Source: Clostridiales bacterium (lineage in GTDB: Bacteria; Bacillota; Clostridia; Saccharofermentanales; Saccharofermentanaceae). From it: a DNA stretch of 64,000 bases. The stretch spans positions 124,001 through 188,000 of the forward strand of contig JAFWMQ010000005.1 of the NCBI GenBank assembly GCA_017510605.1. Reading direction: 5' to 3'. Below the pieces are notes generated by a model that searched no databases, had not been told where the DNA came from, and worked only from the letters and a program-made list of their open reading frames with translations. The position numbers were made by a program, and so were the translations under genes. This document shows positions 9,209-18,421 of this stretch, in pieces (within the stretch, counting starts at the first letter, position 1; each line of letters opens with the position of its first letter).

Positions 9209-9660
9209 AATTAATCTCCTTTTGCATTTTGAGGTTTTTCCCGGAACACCCTTTGTGTCCGATGTACTCTGCCCCAAATAAACACCCAACGGCAATACTC
9301 TTCAACGAATCTCGTATGCCCTGTCAGGAATGGTGAGGTTGCACAAATACAGATTTGTCTTTTCGCTCTCGAAAACGGACAGATCTTCTAGTACGGCGTG
9401 TTTTTGCTGCAAGATGTCGAAAATCTTTTGCATGAATGTTGAATATCTTTAGATGAATCAATCCTGTCAAATGCCGGATCCTGCATGTCAGATTGCCTAA
9501 TAATGCGGCCGGTACGCTGAAATCATCATTTTTGCATTTGCGAAGAGGATAAATTATCCACCACTTTCACACTCAGATTATTTATGTCAAATATTTATCG
9601 TTTCTTTGCGCATGGTCAGGACTGTATAATTTTCCTGTAAGGTAAAGGAGTCTCTAAGCC
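9209..9660. promoter_or_regulatory. Divergent regulatory region with two 6-4-6 palindromes
   Basis: The gap between the import operon and the araR-like gene holds no ORF. It contains ACAAAT-ACAG-ATTTGT (9343-9358) and, one base later, TTTTCG-CTCT-CGAAAA (9360-9375). Bacillus AraR sites are also 6-4-6 palindromes built from ATTTGT and ACAAAT, but with the half-sites in the opposite order. TATAAT at about 9635-9640 is a plausible -10 for the araR-like gene. Binding of AraR here is inferred. Confidence 0.55.
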
Positions 9661-10677
9661 GTGGCAGAAAAATACAAGGTCATTGTCGATAAGCTTGAAC
9701 TGGAACTCAAGCGCATGAGAGCGGAAGGGAAGATCAGACTTCCTTCCGAGAGTGACCTGTGCAAAACATATTCCTGCAGCAGACAGACGATACGTGCCGC
9801 TCTCGATGTTTTGTTCCAAAAAGGCCTGATCGAAAAACGCCGCGGTTCAGGTTCATTTATTGCCGGCGGTACCTTCACGAACAGAACAGTGTTTTTCATG
9901 ACCGAGGATTGTGACAGATACAAGAGTCCTGCTCTGATCACCGGATTAAAAGAACAACTTTCTTCTTATAAATATGAACTTAAATCTATTTCAACTTTAG
10001 GCAGTATAAAAGCCGGGAAAGATATCCTTTTGCAGGTTATTTCCGGGCGCCCTGCAGCGTTGATAATTGAACCGGTCTGTGATCTTGTTCCGGATCCTAA
10101 TGCAAGGATCATTGAAGAGATAATGAATATGAAGATACCCGTCATCTTCTGCAATTCTGTTCTCGGACCTGTACATGTGGTTCCTGACAATAAAGAAGGC
10201 GGGAAAGAACTGACAAAACATTTCCTTGATACCGGCAGGAAGAAGATCGCATGCATCTTCCGCATCGATGATTCGAACGGACGGGACAGGTACCGGGGTT
10301 ATATCGATGCTCTTTCAGATGCAGATCATTTTGATGAGTCACGCTGTCTTCTGCTGTCTTACCGTGAAGAAAAAGAAATACTCTCAGGTAAGTACGGGCT
10401 GCTGACAGATTTTGCCGAAGATATACTTACAGACTGCGATGCCGTGATTTGTCAGAACGGCATGATCGCGAATCTGTTGGAGAGCATTCTTCATAAGAAA
10501 GGAATATCCGTTCCGGATGATATAGCTGTTGCCGGTTTTGACAGTTTTTCCGGATACGATAATGAGCAGTTCTGCAGGGCGCTTGCAAAGACCGCAATTG
10601 CACTGGCTGAAGGCAAGGATGCTAAAAGTGTTACCGTGCCGGTGAAGAAAGCCGGCGCTGATCAAAGAATGCTTTAA
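9661..10677 (+). CDS. araR: GntR-LacI hybrid transcriptional regulator, AraR-like
   Basis: 338 aa. Residues 1-70 are a GntR-type winged helix-turn-helix (LPSESDLCKTYSCSRQTIRAALDVLFQKGLIEKRRGSGSFI). The rest is a LacI/GalR-type effector domain (FCNSVLGPVHVVPDNKEGGKELTKHFLDTGRKKIACI; DDIAVAGFDSF). This domain pair is that of Bacillus subtilis AraR, the L-arabinose-responsive repressor. It starts at GTG after AAAGGAG. It is divergent from the import operon, fitting local control of araD, the kinase and the transporter. Confidence 0.85.
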   Translation: MAEKYKVIVDKLELELKRMRAEGKIRLPSESDLCKTYSCSRQTIRAALDVLFQKGLIEKRRGSGSFIAGGTFTNRTVFFMTEDCDRYKSPALITGLKEQLSSYKYELKSISTLGSIKAGKDILLQVISGRPAALIIEPVCDLVPDPNARIIEEIMNMKIPVIFCNSVLGPVHVVPDNKEGGKELTKHFLDTGRKKIACIFRIDDSNGRDRYRGYIDALSDADHFDESRCLLLSYREEKEILSGKYGLLTDFAEDILTDCDAVICQNGMIANLLESILHKKGISVPDDIAVAGFDSFSGYDNEQFCRALAKTAIALAEGKDAKSVTVPVKKAGADQRML

Positions 10678-10689
10678 ATAACCAGCAGA

Positions 10690-11670
10690 TCAATACTCTC
10701 TCGAATCAACAAAATCCTGGGTAATGCTTTGCGTCGTGTAAGCTGACTCATCAACATAAACGTGCTTGGGGATGGGTTCGCCTTTGCGGTATTTCTCGAT
10801 GAGTTCTTTTACGCGCGGTCCGAAAAGAGGGTTGCACTCTACACAGAGATTTATCTTGCCGTCATGACAGTATTGAAGTGCTTCTCTTGTGGCATCGAAA
10901 GTAATGATCTTTACCTGACCGCCGTTTCCGTACGTGATGCCTGCTTCTTCAAATGCTCTCATTGCGCCAAAGGTCATGTTGTCGTTCTCACTGTAAAGAA
11001 CGTCTATATCTTTGTTTTCCTTAAGATATTCAGTCATTACTTCATATGCTTTTGCCTCGGTGAAGTCGCCGTAAAGCTGGCTTGAGATCTCCCAGTTGGC
11101 GTGCTTTGCAACGGCACTTTCCAAAGCTCTTGTTCTCTGGATCTGGGCAGTTGCGCCGATAGTGCCCTGAAGGTGTAAGATCTTGATGTTTTTATCAGAC
11201 GGTATCTCACTCTCGAGCCACTCAACGGCGAGGTTGCCCTGATGCAGGAAGTCAGAACCGATGTTAGTGAGATAGAGATCCTCGTTTTCAACTGCTACAG
11301 ATCTGTCCATGATGATCACGGGGATGCCCGCATCTTTGATCTCAGCTAAGACGGTATCCCAGCCTTCTTCGACGGTGGGCGCGATGATAATAAAATCAAC
11401 ACCTTCAAGGATGAATTTTCTTACAGCGGTAAACTGATTCTCCTGCTGCTGTCTGGCGTTCTCCATTATAAGTTCGTATTCGGGATCGCCTTCGAAAGTG
11501 GCAGTCATGGATCTGGTATTTGCAACTCTCCAGTCCGATTCCGAACCGACCTGCGAGAAACCTATTACAAACGCTTCATTATCAGAAGGCTCGGTTGCTC
11601 TTATGCCCGAACATCCGGCCATACATCCGATCATTGCTATGCAAAGCAGGATACTAAAGAATCGTCTCAT
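10690..11670 (-). CDS. Second sugar-binding lipoprotein, probable sensory partner of YesM kinase
   Basis: 326 aa. The lipobox is CMAGC with Cys20, followed by a type-I binding fold very similar to the 8177-9208 protein (VIGFSQVGSESDWRVAN, VDFIIIAPTVEEGWD, YSENDNMTFGAM). Its gene begins inside the end of the histidine kinase gene (17-nt overlap), so it is made from the same mRNA as the two-component system and not with the permeases. By analogy with clostridial XylFII-LytS-YesN it probably presents bound sugar to the kinase. It could alternatively be a spare binding protein for the importer. Confidence 0.88.
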   Translation of the reverse strand: MRRFFSILLCIAMIGCMAGCSGIRATEPSDNEAFVIGFSQVGSESDWRVANTRSMTATFEGDPEYELIMENARQQQENQFTAVRKFILEGVDFIIIAPTVEEGWDTVLAEIKDAGIPVIIMDRSVAVENEDLYLTNIGSDFLHQGNLAVEWLESEIPSDKNIKILHLQGTIGATAQIQRTRALESAVAKHANWEISSQLYGDFTEAKAYEVMTEYLKENKDIDVLYSENDNMTFGAMRAFEEAGITYGNGGQVKIITFDATREALQYCHDGKINLCVECNPLFGPRVKELIEKYRKGEPIPKHVYVDESAYTTQSITQDFVDSREY

Positions 11671-13093
11671 TATCTATGTCCGCCTTTCCGGGTATCTCTA
11701 TACTTATCGAAGTTCCTTCCTGAGGCACACTTTTGATGTCGAACTTGCAGTCTTCACCGTAAAGGATCTTCAACCGCTTGTATGATGATGTGAGACCGAA
11801 ACTTGTTGTGTCCTCATTAAGGACTCTTGTCCTTAAGTTTTCCAGTTCTTCGTTATTCATTCCGAGACCGGTATCTGATACTTTGAGTATGATCTTATCG
11901 CCGTTGCGCGTACCGGTGACGATGATGCTGCCCTTGCCGCGCTTGGGTTTTAAGCCGTGGTAGATTGCGTTCTCGACAAGAGGCTGCAGCGTCATTTTCG
12001 GAAGCTTTGTATCTTCGATGGAAGGATCGATGCTGATCTCATATTCCATGATATCCCTGTAACGTACCTGCTGGATCTCAAGATAACTCTTGATATGTTG
12101 CTTTTCTTCCGCAACCGTAACTATATCTTTACCGTCGCTTAGGAATGAACGGAAATAAGAAGAAAGGCTCGTTACCATCTGCTCTGCCTGGTCGTTCTTG
12201 CCGATCTCGATGAGCCAGACGATGGCATCGAGCGTGTTGTATAAGAAATGCGGATTGATCTGCGCCTGGATGAGGGACAGCTCTATGTCGCGCAATTTGA
12301 TCTGCTCCTGGCGGTTAAGTTCGATCTGTCTATCAAGTCTGGCTGCCATGTCTTCGATACCGGATGACAGTAACGCGAGGCTCGTGTCGTCGGTTTCTAC
12401 CGGTGTGTGCGGACTTAAGTCGCCGCCGCCGATCTCTTTAACACGGCTGTTCATGGCAACGATCGGATCAGTGATGCTTTTCGAGAGTTTAACTGCGCGA
12501 CTTAATACCGCAGGAATTACAACGATCATGATGATAACGACGAATGCGATCTCTATCGTAAGCAAGAAGTCGATCTGCTTTTGGATGCTTGCCATCTCAC
12601 CGGCCTCATAATACAGGTAAGAGTACATGTAGTCCTCGATGAGTCCTGTGGTGATGTAGATGTTTTTCTCGAGCTGGTCCATACGGTCATCGTAACTGGA
12701 GGTGTTCTCGATGTCGTGCATATAAGCTGTAAGTTTATCGCAGAGCGAAAGAACACTTGTCATAGATTTGCGTCCGTCGGTATTAGAGGTGTTCTTAAGA
12801 AGATCCTCTGCAAGAGCTCTCGCAGATTCAACATCATCCCACGGCATTTCATCGCTGTATCCGGTTACGTAGAAATACATCTGCTCATCGATTTCCTGTT
12901 TGAATTTCTGGTTGAAACCGGAAACTTTTACGATGTTGCCTGATACCGACGCGTACATCAGGTTACGCGTCAGGAGCATCGTGAAAATACTTATGAGTAT
13001 GACTGCGATCGGGATAAACATCTGCAGCAACAAACGGTACATTTTTCCCTGTACCGTGTTAGAACTTTTTCTCCTGTCAGAAGGAGACTTCAT
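11654..13093 (-). CDS. YesM-type sensor histidine kinase
   Basis: 479 aa. TM1 is about residues 21-43, an extracytoplasmic helical sensor region covers about 44-177, and TM2 is about 178-198. A HAMP region follows, then the His_kinase domain with H282 in NPHFLYN. The HATPase has the N box PLVENAIYHGLKP and the G boxes SDTGLGMN and FGLTSSYKRL. Its ATG overlaps the TAA of the response regulator gene (TAATG). It would phosphorylate the YesN protein in response to sugar, probably through the co-encoded binding protein. Confidence 0.93.
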   Translation of the reverse strand: MKSPSDRRKSSNTVQGKMYRLLLQMFIPIAVILISIFTMLLTRNLMYASVSGNIVKVSGFNQKFKQEIDEQMYFYVTGYSDEMPWDDVESARALAEDLLKNTSNTDGRKSMTSVLSLCDKLTAYMHDIENTSSYDDRMDQLEKNIYITTGLIEDYMYSYLYYEAGEMASIQKQIDFLLTIEIAFVVIIMIVVIPAVLSRAVKLSKSITDPIVAMNSRVKEIGGGDLSPHTPVETDDTSLALLSSGIEDMAARLDRQIELNRQEQIKLRDIELSLIQAQINPHFLYNTLDAIVWLIEIGKNDQAEQMVTSLSSYFRSFLSDGKDIVTVAEEKQHIKSYLEIQQVRYRDIMEYEISIDPSIEDTKLPKMTLQPLVENAIYHGLKPKRGKGSIIVTGTRNGDKIILKVSDTGLGMNNEELENLRTRVLNEDTTSFGLTSSYKRLKILYGEDCKFDIKSVPQEGTSISIEIPGKADIDNETIL

Positions 13094-14703
13094 TATTCTG
13101 TGACTTCCCCGTTACGATATTGACTGGGCGTGCAGCCTTGGTTCTTTTTGAAGACGAAAGAGAAATATCTTGGATCTTTATATCCGATCTCGTTGGCTAT
13201 CTCGCCGCTCCTCTTACTTGTATTCCGAAGAAGGATCTTTGCCTTTGCCATTCTTTTCTTCGTTATGTATTCGACAAAAGACAGACCGACTTTGTTGGAG
13301 AATAATGCGCTCAGATAGTTCGCGCTGATATTTATCTCTTCTGCGACAGAATCAAGCGAGATGTCCTCATCGGCATAGTGCTCGTTAATATAATCAACGG
13401 CGTTATTGATGATGTCGTTGCCTTTCTTCTGTGCTTCGGCATCTCTCATCTTTATTGCAACGGTGAGCGCTTCGATGAGATAAGGTTTTACTTCTTCAGC
13501 CGTGATATTTGTATCGAAGCTTGGAAGGCTTGAGGCTATCTGCCCGGGATCGACTTCCGCTTCCTTCAGCGCAAGCTCGACATTTACCCTTATGCTGACG
13601 AGAAGGTAGTAACGGAACAGGATCGAATTAACGCTTGACTCCACACTGTTGAGATAATCGTCTGCAAAAGTTTTCACTTCGGCTGCCGTACCTGTCTGCA
13701 CGAAGTACCTGATGATCATCGGATCGAATTTGCCCGCATCGATCTTGTCGATATGGGTCTCACTTGCAACATACTGTTCAGCCTTGATCTGCTCAGATGT
13801 AAAGATATGCTGGTTAGTAAAGATATGTCTGTATGCAAATGCCCTGTTTGCATCCTGATAGCAGGAGGACAGGCCGCTCAGTCTGTTTGTTGCAACGCCG
13901 ACGGCAACATGCCAGTCGAGCATGGCTGATGCCTGCTCACAGTGCTGCCGGATCATGTTGACGCACTTTTCTTCCATACGCTTCAGACTGTCATCGTCGC
14001 CCTTTATGAGCACCGCGTAAGAGAAAAGGTTGCATCTGAAGATAATATAATCGGGATACTGCAGGAACTGGTTAAGGAGACTCTCGGTAACACCTGAAGC
14101 CTCGCCGGAATATGTTGACTGGTCAAGGTCTCTGATTGAGAATATAACAATGTTATATCCGTCAGCCGAGAGGTTCAGATGGAGTTTATCAGCCTCTTCA
14201 TAGATTTCCTGGACAGACATGGATCCTTCTACGAGTTTCTCGAAAAATACCCTGTGGGACAGTCTCTCGAACTTCTTGAATTCCTGTTCATAGAGCTTGA
14301 CGTAGTCTTTCTGTTCATTCTCTTCGGTGATCTTTTTGCGCACACCGTCCAGAGCGTTGATCATGTCGGTCTTGGTGACGGGCTTTAACAGATACTGCTC
14401 GACACCGATCTCGATAGCTTTCCGGGCGTACTCGAAATCACTGTACCCGGAGATAACGATTATCTTAATGCCGGGAAGTTCCTTGGTGACCGTCTTGCTT
14501 AAAGACAAGCCGTCCATGAACGGCATGGTGATATCGGTGATAAGGACATCGGGCTTAAGTTTACGTATCATTGGCAGAGCCATCTCGCCGTCGGGAGCGT
14601 CCCCGACAAACTCGAATCCGTATTTCTCCCACGGGATCATGTCGCGCAGACCTTCGCGCACGATGCTCTCGTCTTCACAAATAAATACTTTAAACAGATC
14701 CAT
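13093..14703 (-). CDS. YesN-type response regulator with AraC DNA-binding domain
   Basis: 536 aa. The receiver domain covers residues 1-120 (acidic pair E10-D11, phosphoacceptor D57 in VLITDITMPFMDG, switch Lys in LLKPV). A middle linker region of about 300 residues follows, then two AraC-type HTH motifs in the last 105 residues (DISLDSVAEEINISANYLSALF and RSGEIANEIGYKDPRYFSFVFKKNQGCTPSQYR). GGAGG precedes the ATG. It is the first gene of the YesN-YesM-binding protein operon and is likely the activator of the adjacent importer; the target is inferred from position. Confidence 0.93.
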   Translation of the reverse strand: MDLFKVFICEDESIVREGLRDMIPWEKYGFEFVGDAPDGEMALPMIRKLKPDVLITDITMPFMDGLSLSKTVTKELPGIKIIVISGYSDFEYARKAIEIGVEQYLLKPVTKTDMINALDGVRKKITEENEQKDYVKLYEQEFKKFERLSHRVFFEKLVEGSMSVQEIYEEADKLHLNLSADGYNIVIFSIRDLDQSTYSGEASGVTESLLNQFLQYPDYIIFRCNLFSYAVLIKGDDDSLKRMEEKCVNMIRQHCEQASAMLDWHVAVGVATNRLSGLSSCYQDANRAFAYRHIFTNQHIFTSEQIKAEQYVASETHIDKIDAGKFDPMIIRYFVQTGTAAEVKTFADDYLNSVESSVNSILFRYYLLVSIRVNVELALKEAEVDPGQIASSLPSFDTNITAEEVKPYLIEALTVAIKMRDAEAQKKGNDIINNAVDYINEHYADEDISLDSVAEEINISANYLSALFSNKVGLSFVEYITKKRMAKAKILLRNTSKRSGEIANEIGYKDPRYFSFVFKKNQGCTPSQYRNGEVTE

Positions 14704-14806
14704 CAGATGTCCTCCGTTAATATCTTTTCATTGTATCACAGGTATTCGCTCATCATGATTTATTCTTTATAATTGAGACGAGATAATCTTTTAGAGGTGA
14801 TGAGAT

Positions 14807-15355
14807 ATGAGATTCGGGAAACTGATCGTTAAAGATAAAACCGGAGCAGACATAGAGCTCAGAAGCGCTATTGAGACAGACGCGGAAGACCTTTTGAAAT
14901 ATCTGAAGGTCACAAATACCGAATCGCCTTATCTCATCTGTGAACCTGAAGAGATAACCATGACCGTTGAAGAAGAGAAGGCTTTCATCGCAAGGAAAAC
15001 CGAAGCCGGAAGGGAATTGTTGCTCCTGGCTTTTGCTGACGGCAGGCACATTGGAAACTGCTCTCTCATGAGTGTCGGCAATTCCGTCAGATATAAGCAC
15101 AGGTGCATGATCGCCATCGCTCTTTACAGGGAATACTGCGGAAGAGGTATCGGCAGGTTAATGCTCGGGACTGTTCTTGATGAGGCAAAAAAGTCAGGTT
15201 ACGAACAGGCGGAACTTGAAGTTGTTACTGAGAACGAAGGCGCGGTTGCCTTATATGAATCTCTTGGATTTGTTAAGTGCGGACTGCTCCCGAACAGCAT
15301 GAGATACAAGGACGGAAGCACTGTCGATTCATACTGGATGATAAAGGAACTTTAA
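14807..15355 (+). CDS. GNAT-family N-acetyltransferase
   Basis: 182 aa. The acetyl-CoA-binding motif A appears as IALYREYCGRGIGRLMLGTVLDEAKKSG, with the C-terminal YESLGFVKCGLLPNSMRYKDG typical of protein or amine acetyltransferases. A TATAAT lies at about 14771. AGAGGTGATGAGAT precedes the ATG. Its stop codon overlaps that of the convergent MFS gene by four nucleotides. The substrate is not predictable. Confidence 0.9.
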   Translation: MRFGKLIVKDKTGADIELRSAIETDAEDLLKYLKVTNTESPYLICEPEEITMTVEEEKAFIARKTEAGRELLLLAFADGRHIGNCSLMSVGNSVRYKHRCMIAIALYREYCGRGIGRLMLGTVLDEAKKSGYEQAELEVVTENEGAVALYESLGFVKCGLLPNSMRYKDGSTVDSYWMIKEL

Positions 15356-16617
15356 GCGGTTTCGACCTGTGTCTGAACGGGCTCATCAACGTTTTCGAGC
15401 TCTCGGATCTTCTTGATCCTCGACATTACAAGTGCGACGATCACAAGGCAGATGCCTGCGCATATTATCGTTATTGCCGAACCGGTTCCGACTCCTTTTC
15501 CGGAGACTTTGCCGATGATATCCGCGGTTATGCCGGAAAGGCCGTATGCGGCAACATATCCGAGCTGCGAGATGAATCCCAGGAAGCCCCAGGCGCGTCC
15601 CTGAAGTTCAGCAGGAATGTTGGTCCTTACGAGATAATCCAGGCTGTTGTTTGCGAACGGCAGTGCAGCGAAAAACAGAAATCCGAATGAGCAGATGATA
15701 TAAGGATTCTCGCAAACGGCGAACAATGCCATGCCGATACCTGAGACTGCAAGACCTATCCAGAGTGCTCTTACGAAGTTCTTTTTGATTCCCTTTATTC
15801 CGAGAACGATGCTTGTAACGAGCATGCCTGAAGCAGCGGAGGTCTCAACTATACCCAATGTTTTTGAATCAGAAAATGACAGTACGAAGGGCTCGCCCAA
15901 TACCTGGAATACACCCATAAAGAGGCAGATAAGGGAAGATACTACGACCAGGACGACAAGGCCTTTCTTTGATATTACTGCAGCCCAGCCTTCTTTCATG
16001 CTGGCAAAGAACGGTTCAGGTTCGCTCTTTATGCTTGTCTTGATTCCGCTTCTGACGATTGCTGCAGCAACTACCGTAAGGAAGAAAGTGCAGATGTCTA
16101 TGATGAGGATCAGCTTGATGTCACTGACAGCAAGAAGGAATCCTGCGATGACAGGCGAGAAGATATATCTTGAAGAACCTGCCATGGATACAAGTCCGTT
16201 AGCCTTCGAATACTGTTCCTTGGTAAGAAGGTCTGTGATCGTAGCAGTGTATGAGGGTTCGAGAAGCGCGGAGAATACTGAGCTTATCGTGGTGCCGAGG
16301 TATATCTGCCAGAGTGCGGCTTCACCACGGAGCATGCAGATCAGTATGAACAATACTCCGAGACCGGACAGGCCGTCGCCGATCATCATGAGAAGACGTC
16401 TGTCATATCTGTCGGCAAGAACGCCGGCAGGAACTTTGAGGATAAGGCCGGGAAGGAATCCGAGAAGTGTAAGGAGTGCCATATCCGCAGCGCTTCCGGT
16501 CTTTTGGAAAATATATAATCCCAGACCGAAGCTTGTAAGGCCTCCGCCGATGGATGATATGAATTCACCTGCCCACAGCAGAAGGAATCTTCCGTAATTG
16601 TTCTTTTCCTTAGTCAT
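15352..16617 (-). CDS. MFS transporter, MDR-type exporter
   Basis: 421 aa with twelve hydrophobic segments. The loop 2-3 motif GVLADRYDRRLLMMIGD is the major-facilitator signature. The sequence resembles the macrolide-efflux/enterobactin exporter (MFS_3) group (FGLGLYIFQKTGSAADMALLTLLGFLPGLI). I chose the ATG at 16617 (MTKEKNNYG), which has AAGGCGG eight nucleotides before it. An ATG eleven codons upstream at 16650 is possible but has no ribosome site. The substrate is unknown. Confidence 0.88.
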   Translation of the reverse strand: MTKEKNNYGRFLLLWAGEFISSIGGGLTSFGLGLYIFQKTGSAADMALLTLLGFLPGLILKVPAGVLADRYDRRLLMMIGDGLSGLGVLFILICMLRGEAALWQIYLGTTISSVFSALLEPSYTATITDLLTKEQYSKANGLVSMAGSSRYIFSPVIAGFLLAVSDIKLILIIDICTFFLTVVAAAIVRSGIKTSIKSEPEPFFASMKEGWAAVISKKGLVVLVVVSSLICLFMGVFQVLGEPFVLSFSDSKTLGIVETSAASGMLVTSIVLGIKGIKKNFVRALWIGLAVSGIGMALFAVCENPYIICSFGFLFFAALPFANNSLDYLVRTNIPAELQGRAWGFLGFISQLGYVAAYGLSGITADIIGKVSGKGVGTGSAITIICAGICLVIVALVMSRIKKIRELENVDEPVQTQVETA

Positions 16618-16758
16618 TTCCGTGACCGCCTTCTTAGTATTTCTGATCATACTTTACCGCGTCCGGAGTGAAGATACCTGAGATAATAATTACATATTCC
16701 TTAAATAATCCTTAAATCGCAAATCGCATCTCTTTAGTGAACTAAAAGACTTTTCTGT

Positions 16759-16764
16759 TATAAT
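16759..16764 (+). promoter_or_regulatory. -10 box for the PutP-like gene
   Basis: TATAAT about 34 nt before the ATG, with AAAGGAG between. The -35 region (around TTAGTG, inside the palindrome TTTAGTGAACTAAA) is weak. Confidence 0.5.
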
Positions 16765-16797
16765 ACATAATGTTATGAATTTCCAAAGGAGTATGTT

Positions 16798-18345
16798 ATG
16801 GACAAGATAATTGCTTTTATACTCTATTTCGTCGTTGTCCTTGCCATCGGAATTTACTTCTTCATCAAGAGTAAGGGCGGGGACGAGAAAGAGTATTTCT
16901 TAGGCGGCCGTCACATGGGTCCTTTTGTTACTGCGATGAGTGCGCAGGCATCGGACATGAGCGGCTGGCTTTTGATGGGTTTCCCGGGTTCGCTTTTCGC
17001 ATTCGGTATGGGACAGGTATGGATCGGTATAGGTCTTGCATTGGGAACAGCCGCCAACTGGATCTTTGTTGCCACAAGACTCCGCCGTTTCTCAAAGGCA
17101 TCCGGCGACTCGATCACATTGCCCCAGTATCTCACAAACAGATTTGCAAGTAAGAGTTCAGTCCTGAAGGTCGTATGCGCGATCATCTTCCTCATCAGCT
17201 TTACTGTATATGTTGCTTCCGCATTCGTTGCAGGCACGACAGTATTTGCATCTGTTCTTCCCTGGTTCAATGACCACCAGCATCTTGCAATGATCATCTT
17301 TGCGGTGCTGATCCTCATCTACACATTCCTGGGCGGTTACAAGGCTGTTTGCTGGACTGACTTCTTCCAGGGTCTCATGATGCTCATTGCGCTTCTCGCA
17401 GTTCCGATCGTCATGCAGGCAGTAGGTCAGTTTAATCCCGTTTACTACGGCGAAGTAAAAGAAGGTGTTACGGCATTCGGAACCGATCCTTTTGCAGCTC
17501 CATGGCAGGAGATCATTACCGGCCTCGGCTGGGGCCTCGGTTACTTCGGTATGCCTCATATCCTTGTACGTTTCATGTCGATCGAGAAGCCTTCACAGAT
17601 CAAGAAATCAGCAACAGTTGCTATCATTTGGGTAATCCTTACCCTCGGTGCTGCTGCAGTTATTGCTTATCTCGGAAGAACTTACATCATGTCTAACGGA
17701 ACATCTCTTGCAGAGCTTCTCCTTCCTGACGGAAGAAAGAGGATCTTCATTGAAGTTGTTTGTGATATCTTCCCGGGCTTCGTTGCAGGTATCCTGTTAT
17801 CAGCTATCATTGCCGCTGCGATGTCCACGGCTGACTCACAGCTCCTCGTTGCATCTTCTGCATTTACGAGTGATATCTATAAGCCGCTGATCCGCAAGGA
17901 CAAGGCATCTGATAAGGAAATGCTCTGGCTCGGCCGTATCGTCGTTTTAGTCGTTGCAATCGTTGCATTCTTCATTGCACGCCAGGGTCTTGATAACGAA
18001 CAGAGCTGGGCAGCTGACATCATGAACATGGTTGAGAACGCATGGGGTCTGTTCGGTGCATCCTTCGGTCCTGTCGTTATCCTCTCACTGTTCTGGAAGC
18101 GTTTTAACTATGCAGGTGCAGTTGCGGGCATTATCGGCGGTGCAGCTGTCGATATCGCATGGCTCCTCTGCTTTACAAGCACGATAAGACCGGCGCTCAT
18201 TAATGACACCGGCATTTACGAGATCGTTCCGGGCTTTATCTGCGGCCTCATCATCGCAGTAATTGCCACCGTAGCCACCAAGGCTCCGGGCAAGGAAGTC
18301 GAATCTATCTATAACAGAGCAACAGATAAGACGATCGACGACTGA
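16798..18345 (+). CDS. putP: Sodium/proline symporter (SSS family)
   Basis: 515 aa with about thirteen membrane helices. It matches PutP rather than other sodium:solute symporters: EYFLGGRHMGPFVTAMSAQASDMSGWLLMGFPG at residues 30-65 includes the Na+/proline region, and the segment ADSQLLVASSAFTSDIYKPL carries the conserved sodium-site Ser residues. The start has AAAGGAG at good spacing. It is a single-gene unit closed by the terminator at 18366-18403. It would take up proline with Na+. Confidence 0.92.
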   Translation: MDKIIAFILYFVVVLAIGIYFFIKSKGGDEKEYFLGGRHMGPFVTAMSAQASDMSGWLLMGFPGSLFAFGMGQVWIGIGLALGTAANWIFVATRLRRFSKASGDSITLPQYLTNRFASKSSVLKVVCAIIFLISFTVYVASAFVAGTTVFASVLPWFNDHQHLAMIIFAVLILIYTFLGGYKAVCWTDFFQGLMMLIALLAVPIVMQAVGQFNPVYYGEVKEGVTAFGTDPFAAPWQEIITGLGWGLGYFGMPHILVRFMSIEKPSQIKKSATVAIIWVILTLGAAAVIAYLGRTYIMSNGTSLAELLLPDGRKRIFIEVVCDIFPGFVAGILLSAIIAAAMSTADSQLLVASSAFTSDIYKPLIRKDKASDKEMLWLGRIVVLVVAIVAFFIARQGLDNEQSWAADIMNMVENAWGLFGASFGPVVILSLFWKRFNYAGAVAGIIGGAAVDIAWLLCFTSTIRPALINDTGIYEIVPGFICGLIIAVIATVATKAPGKEVESIYNRATDKTIDD

Positions 18346-18365
18346 TCTTTATATTTTCGAAATGT

Positions 18366-18403
18366 AACGGCCCCGGGGTGATCTGTTCTCAGGGGCCGTT
18401 TTT
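18366..18403 (+). terminator. Rho-independent terminator after putP
   Basis: AACGGCCCC (18366-18374) pairs with GGGGCCGTT (18392-18400), followed by TTT. It is near-symmetric and may also serve the convergent kinase gene. Confidence 0.85.
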
Positions 18404-18421
18404 AATTTGCAGGAAGATATA

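Noticed and set aside
9360-9375. TTTTCGCTCTCGAAAA as a catabolite-repression (cre) site
   Set aside because: It lacks the central CG and the TG...CA flanks of the cre consensus.
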